This document shows, piece by piece, positions 8,651 through 15,512 of a DNA stretch of 64,000 nucleotides; the first letter of the stretch is position 1; each line of letters opens with the position of its first letter. The stretch covers positions 23,859 through 87,858 of the forward strand of contig NZ_JAEUXI010000007.1 in assembly GCF_016775005.1 (NCBI RefSeq), written 5' to 3'. The translations under genes and the position numbers were made by a program. Origin of the DNA: Streptococcus suis. GTDB taxonomy: Bacteria > Bacillota > Bacilli > Lactobacillales > Streptococcaceae. The notes beneath the pieces were generated by a model, which was not told the DNA's origin, did not search any database, and saw nothing but the letters and a program-made list of their open reading frames with translations.

Positions 8651-8668
8651 GACCACATCTCTGCGGTC
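8651..8668 (-). terminator. Intrinsic terminator just upstream of terS
   Basis: On the minus strand GACCGCA-GAGA-TGTGGTC is followed by TTTTT (8650-8646). It sits between the late-regulator gene and terS, leaving about 28 nt before the terS start, too little for a separate promoter. Late transcription from upstream would have to read through it. Confidence 0.75.
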
Positions 8669-8790
8669 TCTCTGAGTGAAAAAATGGTCCCTCGCATGAT
8701 ACTAGCAAACATGGTCACTGGGTCCTTTATTTTTATTTTTTTTGTGCTAGTTTTTAAAAATCCGATGATACAACTTTAACATTAAAATCG

Positions 8791-8816
8791 TGACACTTAA
8801 AGCGTTTTTTGTGTCA
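8791..8816. repeat. Inverted repeat TGACAC-N14-GTGTCA after the late-regulator gene
   Basis: Two perfect 6-bp arms spaced by 14 nt end 4 nt from the stop of the ArpU/RinA-like gene. This is the region where such regulators bind to switch on packaging genes in other Gram-positive phages, so it is a candidate operator; no clear promoter could be paired with it. The rest of 8669-8819 is AT-rich with no ORF seen. Confidence 0.35.
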
Positions 8817-8819
8817 GTT

Positions 8820-9233
8820 TTACAAATCTCCTCTAAAATCTGCAAAAATTGTCAATATCCGCTCTCTTTTGCGATAAATACTCTTGCGAGATACATTAAG
8901 CATAACAGCTATCTCTTCCCAAGTATTTACCGACCGAATTGACCAACGAAGGTAGAAAATCCTTTTCAGCTCGTCATCCAAAGACTCAATCGTTGCTTCC
9001 ACAGCTTTTCGGAATTGCTCCAGGCCGTTTATCCTCACATCACTCGACCAACGTGCCACAAGTGACTCTGTTGGTTTAGAAACGATATTTGGTTTGCCTC
9101 CGCCGATATTATAATCGTTCGACACCTCCGTCTGTATTTCCAGCTTGCGGATAGCAATTTTTTTATCAATCTGTTGGTAGTCGAATAATTTCGAATCTAA
9201 TGCTCTCAATTCTACATCTGATAACTTGTTCAC
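8820..9233 (-). CDS. ArpU/RinA-like late transcription regulator
   Basis: A protein of 137 aa with a GTG start at 9233 and AGGAG upstream. The C-terminal part (DDELKRIFYLRWSIRSVNTWEEIAVMLNVSRKSIYRKRERIL) is a sigma-region-4-like helix-turn-helix, as in ArpU/RinA-type phage activators. These sit last in the early region and activate packaging and structural genes (family knowledge). Its place directly ahead of terS agrees. A strong opposite-strand promoter (9229-9257) overlaps its start codon. Confidence 0.8.
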   Translation of the reverse strand: MNKLSDVELRALDSKLFDYQQIDKKIAIRKLEIQTEVSNDYNIGGGKPNIVSKPTESLVARWSSDVRINGLEQFRKAVEATIESLDDELKRIFYLRWSIRSVNTWEEIAVMLNVSRKSIYRKRERILTIFADFRGDL

Positions 9234-9306
9234 GCTCGCACTCCTTTGTGATATAATAGTTTTAGATTTTACTCACAAAGGTCAGTACTAACGTGCTGGC
9301 TTTTTT
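9229..9306 (+). ncRNA. Opposite-strand promoter-terminator cassette A, predicted RNA of about 43 nt
   Basis: TTCACG (9229-9234), 17 nt, then TGATATAAT with extended -10 (TATAAT 9252-9257) predict a start near 9264. A 10-bp stem AGGTCAGTAC/GTGCTGGCTT with TAAC loop (9279-9302) and a T-run to 9306 end the RNA after about 43 nt. It is divergent from the minus-strand regulator gene and resembles cassette B at 22249-22326 in motif and size. Confidence 0.5.
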
Positions 9307-9353
9307 CTTGTCCTTGACCCATACCGCAATAGGGTTTCGGACAGTTGATATTT

Positions 9354-9488
9354 CTAGATTCCTTTCTTTATTTTTGCGGTGATTTCCCTTGCTTTACCAC
9401 AATCCACAAGAGACAACGACTGTAGACTTTTATTTTTGTGGCTGACCGTACTGCCATTGGTCCAATAATGTGTATATTTATTTTGCAA
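9354..9488 (-). CDS. Possible 44-aa phage ORF with TTG start
   Basis: A TTG at 9488 lies downstream of a strong AAGGAGGA site and opens 44 codons (QNKYTHYWTNGSTVSHKNK...) ending in TAG at 9354. No family is recognised. The strong ribosome site is the main argument; the composition is unremarkable and the frame may be chance. The remainder of 9307-9353 and 9489-9559 holds no other gene I can support. Confidence 0.35.
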   Translation of the reverse strand: MQNKYTHYWTNGSTVSHKNKSLQSLSLVDCGKAREITAKIKKGI

Positions 9489-9559
9489 AGGAGTTCCTCC
9501 TTCTTTTTTTATTTTTGGCAGAATGACCAACCGACCTGCTACAGTCGGGAGGCCTTAGA

Positions 9560-9776
9560 TTAGGTTAACTCCTCCAACGCTACCCGTCTGAATTGTGGGT
9601 ATTTTTTAGCTTCTTCTTGGGTGCATTTGTAGGCTAGCCTCTCTAATTTTTCTAAAAAATCTGTTCCATTTATAATAAATGTACTCGTGCTAGCTTCTTC
9701 TGTGTCTATAATGTAGTTGTATTTAAAAAAACATTATATCTGGCACATTGATCAGCAATACGCCTAGTTTTTCCAT
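9560..9776 (-). pseudogene. Small phage gene with a homopolymer frameshift
   Basis: An ATG at 9776 (GGAGG upstream) reads MEKLGVLLINVPDIMFF and stops at TAA right after a run of seven T (9731-9725). Removing one T joins it to KYNYIIDTEEASTSTFIING... running to TAA at 9560, about 71 aa in all, with sensible composition and a C-terminal VALEELT. The break may be a real mutation, a sequencing indel, or +1 slippage at TTT-TAA. The product is unknown. Confidence 0.55.
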
Positions 9777-9953
9777 CTAACAACCTCCTGAACAGCCTGA
9801 CTTAATATACTCTTTAAAAGCCTCGAGTTCTTCAACAACATCATCCAGTACTTTTCTCTCCTGTCTGATGTCTTTCTTCGAAGCACCTTCTCGCCGGATA
9901 TAATGTTCCAAAGCGTGCTTCATGATATGCAATCTCACATATTCACTTGCCAT
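9777..9953 (-). CDS. Small phage protein with a C-terminal CxxxC motif
   Basis: A protein of 58 aa from the ATG at 9953 (GGAGGAGAAATA ahead), MASEYVRLHIMKHALEHYIRRE..., ending SGCSGGC. The ATG shares bases with the TAA of the preceding DUF1642-like gene. The helical middle is charged (KKDIRQERKVLDDVVEELEAF). It is a typical short gene of the late-early region of streptococcal phages with no known function. Confidence 0.6.
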   Translation of the reverse strand: MASEYVRLHIMKHALEHYIRREGASKKDIRQERKVLDDVVEELEAFKEYIKSGCSGGC

Positions 9954-10153
9954 TATTTCTCCTCCACAGGCACAGCAAACTGCCACAACCGTTCGTCCTT
10001 CTGTTTGATTTCAGTTTCTGTCAATCTATCTGTGTATCCTTTCAATCCTTTTCCACTATGGAATAGATATTTGTTTGTTCGTATATTTTTAAACAACTTA
10101 CCAGAACTTACCCCTGCAATCTCAACGGTATACAACCGCTCCTGCTTATTCAT
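9953..10153 (-). CDS. Short phage protein with a DUF1642-like C-terminus
   Basis: A protein of 66 aa. The ending TETEIKQKDERLWQFAVPVEEK matches the conserved tail of DUF1642 phage proteins (a QKDERLWxFAVPVEE pattern), but those are normally well over 100 aa, so this looks like a short or N-terminally reduced version. It overlaps the cytosine methyltransferase by 8 nt. The function is unknown. Confidence 0.6.
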   Translation of the reverse strand: MNKQERLYTVEIAGVSSGKLFKNIRTNKYLFHSGKGLKGYTDRLTETEIKQKDERLWQFAVPVEEK

Positions 10154-11177
10154 CTGTTTCCTCCAATCTTCTTGCTATCGCCTCAATCACATTTACCGTG
10201 ACCGAGTTGCCAGCTTGCTTGTATAGCTGGCTATTACTATTTACTGCCTGGGCTCTATCAAATGCCCAGTCTGGAAAACCTTGCAATCTCCAGCACTCAC
10301 GAGGTGTCAGCTTGCGGATACGGAAACCATCTGTTATACCAAATGTTCCGCAATGAGTTGTACTAACACCACCATTTGCTGTCAGCGTTCCAACTTCGTT
10401 TTTTATGTTTTTGTTGTAAAAATCATAAACCTTAACATAATTATTCTCCTGCCAACTGTTGCTAGTCAAGGTCGGTGCTGTACCATGTTCTCCACCTTGA
10501 TTGTATCCACGCCCACGTTGGAGAATTTTCTGCTGTTTACTTTCAATAACGTACGACCCGCTCCCTTGTGCTTCTCCGTACCTGGCGGTAATGGTATTTG
10601 TTGGTTGTCCTTGTAAGTTGCCAGCTTCCTTGCTATCTCCTCCGAAAGGAAAAATCGCTCGTCCACCTGCTCCTCTAAGATGTCCGATAATAAACACCCG
10701 CTCTCGGTTTTGGGGCACTCCAAAATTTTTGCTGTTGAACACTTGCCATTCCGCATCATACCCCAGTTCATCCAACGCTCCGAGGATAACCTCGAACGTA
10801 TTTCCATTGTCGTGGTTAAGCAATCCTGTGACGTTCTCAAGGAATAAATATTTAGGTCGGAGAATAGATGCGAACCGAGCAATCTCAAAGAACAAAGTCC
10901 CTCGAGTATCTTCAAATCCTGCTCGTTTTCCAGCAATGCTGAAAGCCTGGCACGGAAATCCTCCACAGATAACATCCACACGTCCGATTCCTCGAACAGA
11001 CTTATCTGTAACTGCTGTGATGTCATGAAATTCAAGTTCTCCTTCCGTATCATGTATCGCTTTGTAGCTCTTTCTGGCAAATGGGTCAATCTCACAAAAG
11101 CCAACACATTCATGTCCGGCTCGTTCCATACCTAGTCGAAATCCACCGATGCCAGCGAATAGGTCAAGAAATTTCAT
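10146..11177 (-). CDS. DNA cytosine-5 methyltransferase
   Basis: A protein of 343 aa with the family motifs in order: DLFAGIGGFR (4-13, AdoMet site), GGFPCQAFS with catalytic Cys76, LENVTG (113-118), QNRER (156-160), a variable target-recognition region (about 175-285), then LTPRECWRLQGFPD and QAGNSV. It methylates C at carbon 5 in a specific site that cannot be read from sequence. No cognate endonuclease lies beside it, so it is an orphan phage enzyme, probably protecting phage DNA from host restriction. It overlaps the adenine methyltransferase-like gene by 4 nt (ATGA). Confidence 0.95.
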   Translation of the reverse strand: MKFLDLFAGIGGFRLGMERAGHECVGFCEIDPFARKSYKAIHDTEGELEFHDITAVTDKSVRGIGRVDVICGGFPCQAFSIAGKRAGFEDTRGTLFFEIARFASILRPKYLFLENVTGLLNHDNGNTFEVILGALDELGYDAEWQVFNSKNFGVPQNRERVFIIGHLRGAGGRAIFPFGGDSKEAGNLQGQPTNTITARYGEAQGSGSYVIESKQQKILQRGRGYNQGGEHGTAPTLTSNSWQENNYVKVYDFYNKNIKNEVGTLTANGGVSTTHCGTFGITDGFRIRKLTPRECWRLQGFPDWAFDRAQAVNSNSQLYKQAGNSVTVNVIEAIARRLEETDE

Positions 11178-11767
11178 TGTGTGTCCTCTGTAGTTAAAAA
11201 TTTAATCATCGGCTCGCCAGCGTAGGTAAGGTCCCAAACAAACCAAGCGAAGCACATCACACTTGACCATGGCTTACCTTGCTCGTCTAAAGGCTCTCCG
11301 TTACGCATAGGAGATACACGTTTGCTATGAACATACACATATTTCAAAGGTGTATCTTTGAATAATTTCGCCCTAGCTTCCGTTTCCAAGAATTGTAATT
11401 TTGCAAACATAACAACTTGCTTATTAGCTACTGTTAGTGCTTTCTCTACAAACTCTTTTGCGAGTTTGAAAGGCGGATTCGTAATGACTACTTCTACTTG
11501 TTCAAAATCTTCTGTGAGAAAATTAACTCCGCCTTTACCAAAACCTCTGTCAATTAAATCTGTTGCTCTGATTTCTGCATGAGGGAAATGTTCAACTAAG
11601 ACTTTTACCAAATGTCCCTCTCCACAAGCTGGCTCTAAAAATGTATTGAAATGTGATAGATCGTGATATTCAAGAAATAGCTTCGTTGCTACTTCAGGGG
11701 TTGCGTAATAGTCGTTCTGCTCGCGCTCCCGTAAACCTTTACCTCCTGTAATCACTGCGTGATTCAT
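11174..11767 (-). CDS. N6-adenine-type DNA methyltransferase fold protein
   Basis: A protein of 197 aa. FLEPACGEGHLVKVL (about 43-57) is the AdoMet motif I and VVITNPPFKLA (about 93-103) the catalytic NPPF motif IV of N6-adenine methyltransferases. It is short and shows no clear target-recognition domain, so it may modify loosely or use a partner. It overlaps the cytosine methyltransferase in an ATGA junction; the pair are orphan modification genes. Confidence 0.85.
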   Translation of the reverse strand: MNHAVITGGKGLREREQNDYYATPEVATKLFLEYHDLSHFNTFLEPACGEGHLVKVLVEHFPHAEIRATDLIDRGFGKGGVNFLTEDFEQVEVVITNPPFKLAKEFVEKALTVANKQVVMFAKLQFLETEARAKLFKDTPLKYVYVHSKRVSPMRNGEPLDEQGKPWSSVMCFAWFVWDLTYAGEPMIKFLTTEDTQ

Positions 11768-12006
11768 ATTTCTCCTTTCGTTCCCTCCAACTCCTCAATC
11801 AACCAATCCAAATGCTGTCTAGCTTTCTTCAAATCCTCAACACCATTTTTTTGTTGGAACCGTAACAAGTACTTGATAACATTACCCCAGTAGTATGCAC
11901 ACTCACCTACCAAGTCTCCAATAAAATTCTTGACCACATCCAAGGCTTCCATACCATACTTGCCTTGGTAGTGTTTCGGTTTGGTCACATTGTCAAATCG
12001 TTCCAT
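11764..12006 (-). CDS. DUF3310 phage protein
   Basis: A protein of 80 aa from the ATG at 12006 (GGAGGAGAAAG ahead). VTKPKHYQGKYGMEALDVVKNF and WGNVIKYLLRFQQKNGVEDLKKARQHLDWLIE are the hallmarks of DUF3310 (nucleotide kinase-like small phage proteins). It overlaps the genes on both sides. The function is unknown; related proteins accompany phage nucleotide metabolism or replication modules. Confidence 0.85.
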   Translation of the reverse strand: MERFDNVTKPKHYQGKYGMEALDVVKNFIGDLVGECAYYWGNVIKYLLRFQQKNGVEDLKKARQHLDWLIEELEGTKGEI

Positions 12007-12211
12007 TTGCTTTCTCCTCCAACCAATCAAATATCATTTCAAATTGATTCATGACCAATCTGTCATTGTTATACTTCTTACTGATTTCCGCCATGGATAC
12101 CACAACCCAGTTCCAGTATGCCTGCGTGTTGAACCCAACTTCTTGCATCTTCTGGTTACTGGCTCGCATCCAGTTCGGGACTTCTGTTTCAAAAAATTCA
12201 ATGTAATTCAT
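11993..12211 (-). CDS. Hypothetical phage protein
   Basis: A protein of 72 aa (MNYIEFFETEVPNWMRASNQKM...), acidic and aromatic-rich, overlapping RusA upstream and DUF3310 downstream by about 14 nt each. The dense overlaps argue it is a real gene. No family is recognised and no catalytic motif is visible. Confidence 0.7.
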   Translation of the reverse strand: MNYIEFFETEVPNWMRASNQKMQEVGFNTQAYWNWVVVSMAEISKKYNNDRLVMNQFEMIFDWLEEKANGTI

Positions 12212-12608
12212 CCAACACCTCTACTTTGATATAAATACCGACTTGATCAGACCAAAACTTTTCGACAACCTCGCTAGCAACTTGGGCATCATCTTCCCAA
12301 AAACCAATGGCAGTCATACAGTCCTTTAACAACTTCTGCAGATTGTCTGTATCTGGCTTAGTAGTCTTGTACTGGCCATGCTTTGATTTCTTCGTCCGCG
12401 GGAATAGCCACTTGACTGTCAGACGAACTGGACCCTGCAGCTTATCCGGAGGAACGTGCCTTGCCAACAATGCCTCGTACTTAGCTCTGGCATCTGCCAA
12501 TTTTTCAGGCTCATAAAATTGTGGCTTACCGTTAACCATTCTTACTTGTTTTTGTTGGTGTGTCACGGTAGGTATTTTTTTCATTGGCAGGAAAAATTCA
12601 AGTACCAT
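12198..12608 (-). CDS. rusA: RusA-family Holliday junction resolvase
   Basis: A protein of 136 aa from the ATG at 12608 with GGGGTGG upstream. The core YKTTKPDTDNLQKLLKDCM with its acidic residues, preceded by VRLTVKWLFPRTKKSKHG and followed by FWEDDAQVASEVVEKFW, matches RusA endonucleases, which cut four-way junctions as dimers. In phages it resolves replication or recombination intermediates before packaging. It sits in a chain of overlapping genes. Confidence 0.9.
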   Translation of the reverse strand: MVLEFFLPMKKIPTVTHQQKQVRMVNGKPQFYEPEKLADARAKYEALLARHVPPDKLQGPVRLTVKWLFPRTKKSKHGQYKTTKPDTDNLQKLLKDCMTAIGFWEDDAQVASEVVEKFWSDQVGIYIKVEVLDELH

Positions 12609-12852
12609 AATCCACCCCACGCCATCGACCTGTATCTGGATTATAGACGATATAGCCAGCAGATTTTAATTGCTCCATTACCCAATCTTGAATTTCTGGA
12701 ACGTCCGCTAACCATTTTAGTACTTGAGATTTTTCATGAGCAAAATCTTGCCCAGGCAATGTGTGATACAGAGGTGGCATATTTTTTGCGACTAACAATT
12801 TTTTTGAGCGTCGTTTATGCTTTTTATTTTTAACTTCTAGTGTCCTAGACAT
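12598..12852 (-). CDS. Hypothetical phage protein with a basic N-terminus
   Basis: A protein of 84 aa. The first 25 residues are very basic (KNKKHKRRSKK), then a helical part containing LKWLADVPEIQDWVMEQLKSAGY. It overlaps rusA by 11 nt and is the first gene on the leftward side of the iteron region. The basic tail would suit nucleic-acid binding, but nothing more can be said. Confidence 0.6.
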   Translation of the reverse strand: MSRTLEVKNKKHKRRSKKLLVAKNMPPLYHTLPGQDFAHEKSQVLKWLADVPEIQDWVMEQLKSAGYIVYNPDTGRWRGVDYGT

Positions 12853-12922
12853 ATTTATTTTACCTTTCCATATTTTTATTTTCGCCTTAAGTCCAGAGTG
12901 AAGGACAGGGTTACAGGGTTAC

Positions 12923-13234
12923 AAGGGGCGGATGCATAGCCCCCTTGTTCCTGTACCTGTTCTTCTGGACCTCTAGGGACATTTCCCAAATATCTACACT
13001 ACAGAGTAGTTAGATATTCTGTCCCTCGGTTTGTCCCTCATTTTCTCCAGTTTGTCCCTAATCATTCAAACCCGCATGGTTGAGCGATTTCTTAGGGACA
13101 TTTTCCAATTTGTCTGTTGTCCGAAACTATAATTTGGGACACAGGGACATTTTCCAGTTTGTCTGTGATTTTGGACAGACAAATTGGGATTTTTTCTCCA
13201 GTTTGTCCCCCCAATTTGTCCCCAATTTGTCCCT
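12923..13234. repeat. Iteron cluster and hairpins: probable phage replication origin
   Basis: In the 387-nt gene-free stretch 12853-13239 the word CA(A/G)TTTGTC(C/T) recurs: TTTGTCCC at 13030, 13051, 13202, 13215, 13226; TTTGTCTG at 13109 and 13158; an inverted copy CAGACAAATTG at 13176-13186. Copies at 13158 and 13176 form an 11-bp inverted repeat. A second hairpin, ACAAGGGG/CCCCTTGT, with paired GGGTTACA repeats lies at about 12923-12955. The cluster directly follows the primase-helicase gene, where phage origins often lie. Origin function is inference. Confidence 0.7.
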
Positions 13235-13239
13235 GTCCC

Positions 13240-15504
13240 CTAGCTATTATTTATAGGCAATATTTGACCTTTTTCAACTTCAAATTGACCTGTATTTTTT
13301 AGCCATCTTCGGACTGTTTTTTCGCTCACTGGTTTTTCTTCTGTCGAAAAATATTCCACTACTGCATCAACTGTCACAGGCTCAAGACCATCATCTAGGA
13401 TTTGGATTGCATTTATAAGTTTTTCTTGCTTATCCTTCGCAGACTCTTTCTTAGCTTTTGGGCCTTTATCAAGATTCTTCTGCCAGTTCGGTTTGCTTTC
13501 CTCCAACTGAATGTCAGCCAGCACACCCGATGTATCCACGCTATGCACTGGGTAACTAAACCACATGTTGACTGGCTTAAACTTGGCAAACTCACGCAGC
13601 GTACCTTCCACACGCCATGCGGTCGAAATTTCTACCGCATGCACGACCTTGGCAATCTCGTCTGTATAGACCTTGCGGACCAGCACATCTCTGATGGCCT
13701 TCTCGAAGTGATCACGCATCTGTACCCTGCTTTCCAAGTCATCTAAGCTAACATACTGCTGGTAGTAGTCCAAGGCACGCTCTTGCAGGGCTCTTTGGTA
13801 AATAGCACAGGTAGCTTTATCAGACCGCATCTTAATCAAGTCATCTGTCAACTCTAGCTCTACCAAGTCAATCAACGCATCTGGATCACGAGCGAACACT
13901 CCCGAGCCACTGGCACGGTCCATGGACTTCTTTCCACCTTGACTGCCTTTTGAGTGATGGTGGCAGTAAATCACGCTACAACCAAGTTCAGTTGCTACCT
14001 TGTCGAATTGATTGGTAAAATGGGCCATTTGGTCTGCTGAGTTTTCATCGCCCGTCAAGACCTTATAGATAGGGTCGATGATGACTGCAATGTAGTCTTT
14101 TTTCAAGGCCCTACGGATGAGCTTCGGTGCCAACTTATCCATTGGCACAGTCTTCCCACGCAGGTTCCAGAGGTCAATATTTTGGATATTGTTAGCTGGC
14201 ACACCCATGGCAGTATAGACATCCTTAAAGCGATGCAAGGCTGACGGTCTGTCCAGCTCTAGATTGACATAAAGGACCTTGCCCTTAGTACACTCCCAGC
14301 CAAGCCACTTGATGCCCTCAGCGATTGCGATTGAGAGCTCAATCAAGGCAAACGACTTCCCTGCCTTAGATGGACCAGCCATGAGTAGTTTGTGGCCTTG
14401 TCTGAGCACGCCTCTGATAAGCTCTGGCGCTAACTCTGGCATATTCTCCCAAGAGTCTGATAGGCCTTCTGGATCTGGCAAATCATCGTTCAAATCCTCA
14501 ATCCATTGGTACCATTCTTCATAATTGGTCTTACCAATATTTGTATCAATCAAAAACTGCTTCTTGCCGTTGCGCATGATACCTGGCATCCGTGACAATC
14601 GGCTAGGATTTCGGTTCTGGGTATCAATGTCCAGCCCGTTCTTCTTACAGATTTGGTAGATGTAGTCCACACGCTTACGGTATTCTTGATAATCTCTGGC
14701 ATCTACTTTGACGATAGCGTGCAGGGATTTCTTCCCGCTGTGAACTAAGGCAGCAATCGGCAATTCCAGCTCTTTAAATAAAGCGTACTGCTTTCCTAAT
14801 TCCATGCTGTCGGATTCGACCAAGGCATATCGGAAGTCAGTCACGTTGTCATTCTTGACACCTTTGCTGTCCAACGGATTGAAGCGAATCCAAGCACCAG
14901 CCTCTTCCTTGTAGTCACCAAAGACCGCACCGATGTCACCGTTACAGCCTTGTAAGAGTTGAATCAACTCTCCAGCCGTCCTATCAAACGCACCTTGCGT
15001 AGGCTTGTATACAGGACCGTTATCAGTATCAATCTGATAGGTCTGCGTGACATAACCAACATAATCTGTGCTGTTAAAGATTGTTTCCAAGTAAGTAATC
15101 AACTCTTGGACCGGTGCCCAGTTTGAAGGCTCTCTAACCTCTTTCGATTCGACCCAGTTCTTATCAACAATCTTATAATCACGGTCGATTGTGTCATTCC
15201 AGCCCAATTCATGAGCATCGTCAGTCATTTTAAATTCAGACACCCAGCCATTGTCTTTGGCCATTTGTGTGATGGTCGCTCCAGTCACAGTTCCCAGACC
15301 ACCTCCTTGGAAGCTGTCCCACTTCTTAAAACACTCTCCACGCTTATATCTAACGGGGTCCTTCTGTGACCATACATCCCAATCCATTGCTGTGTAGCCC
15401 TCTTGCTTAAGGGCAAATCCAACATTAACCCAGTCCTGATATGACAGAGTGGCTGGGTTAATATAATCAAGCAATGGGATGAGGTCAAATTCTCTTTCTG
15501 TCAT
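13240..15504 (-). CDS. Phage DNA primase/helicase (PriCT-like N-terminus, RepA-type ATPase)
   Basis: A protein of 754 aa. Residues about 1-75 resemble the PriCT-2 helical module (LSYQDWVNVGFALKQEG, DPVRYKRGECFKKWDSF). A primase-like middle follows (TDFRYALVESDSMELGKQ, SGKKSLHAIVKVDA). The ATPase has Walker A GPSKAGKS (about 382), VLYVNLEL, Walker B AVIIDPIYKVL and YCHHHSKGSQG, as in RepA/RecA-fold helicases. The C-terminus looks like a winged helix. It would prime and unwind at the neighbouring iteron origin. Gene and origin adjacency supports a self-initiating replication module. Confidence 0.88.
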   Translation of the reverse strand: MTEREFDLIPLLDYINPATLSYQDWVNVGFALKQEGYTAMDWDVWSQKDPVRYKRGECFKKWDSFQGGGLGTVTGATITQMAKDNGWVSEFKMTDDAHELGWNDTIDRDYKIVDKNWVESKEVREPSNWAPVQELITYLETIFNSTDYVGYVTQTYQIDTDNGPVYKPTQGAFDRTAGELIQLLQGCNGDIGAVFGDYKEEAGAWIRFNPLDSKGVKNDNVTDFRYALVESDSMELGKQYALFKELELPIAALVHSGKKSLHAIVKVDARDYQEYRKRVDYIYQICKKNGLDIDTQNRNPSRLSRMPGIMRNGKKQFLIDTNIGKTNYEEWYQWIEDLNDDLPDPEGLSDSWENMPELAPELIRGVLRQGHKLLMAGPSKAGKSFALIELSIAIAEGIKWLGWECTKGKVLYVNLELDRPSALHRFKDVYTAMGVPANNIQNIDLWNLRGKTVPMDKLAPKLIRRALKKDYIAVIIDPIYKVLTGDENSADQMAHFTNQFDKVATELGCSVIYCHHHSKGSQGGKKSMDRASGSGVFARDPDALIDLVELELTDDLIKMRSDKATCAIYQRALQERALDYYQQYVSLDDLESRVQMRDHFEKAIRDVLVRKVYTDEIAKVVHAVEISTAWRVEGTLREFAKFKPVNMWFSYPVHSVDTSGVLADIQLEESKPNWQKNLDKGPKAKKESAKDKQEKLINAIQILDDGLEPVTVDAVVEYFSTEEKPVSEKTVRRWLKNTGQFEVEKGQILPINNS

Positions 15505-15512
15505 TTACTCTC

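Noticed and set aside
10466..11113. 215-aa frame antisense-phase within the cytosine methyltransferase
   Set aside because: Same strand, different frame from a gene with all methyltransferase motifs; no ribosome site or domain.
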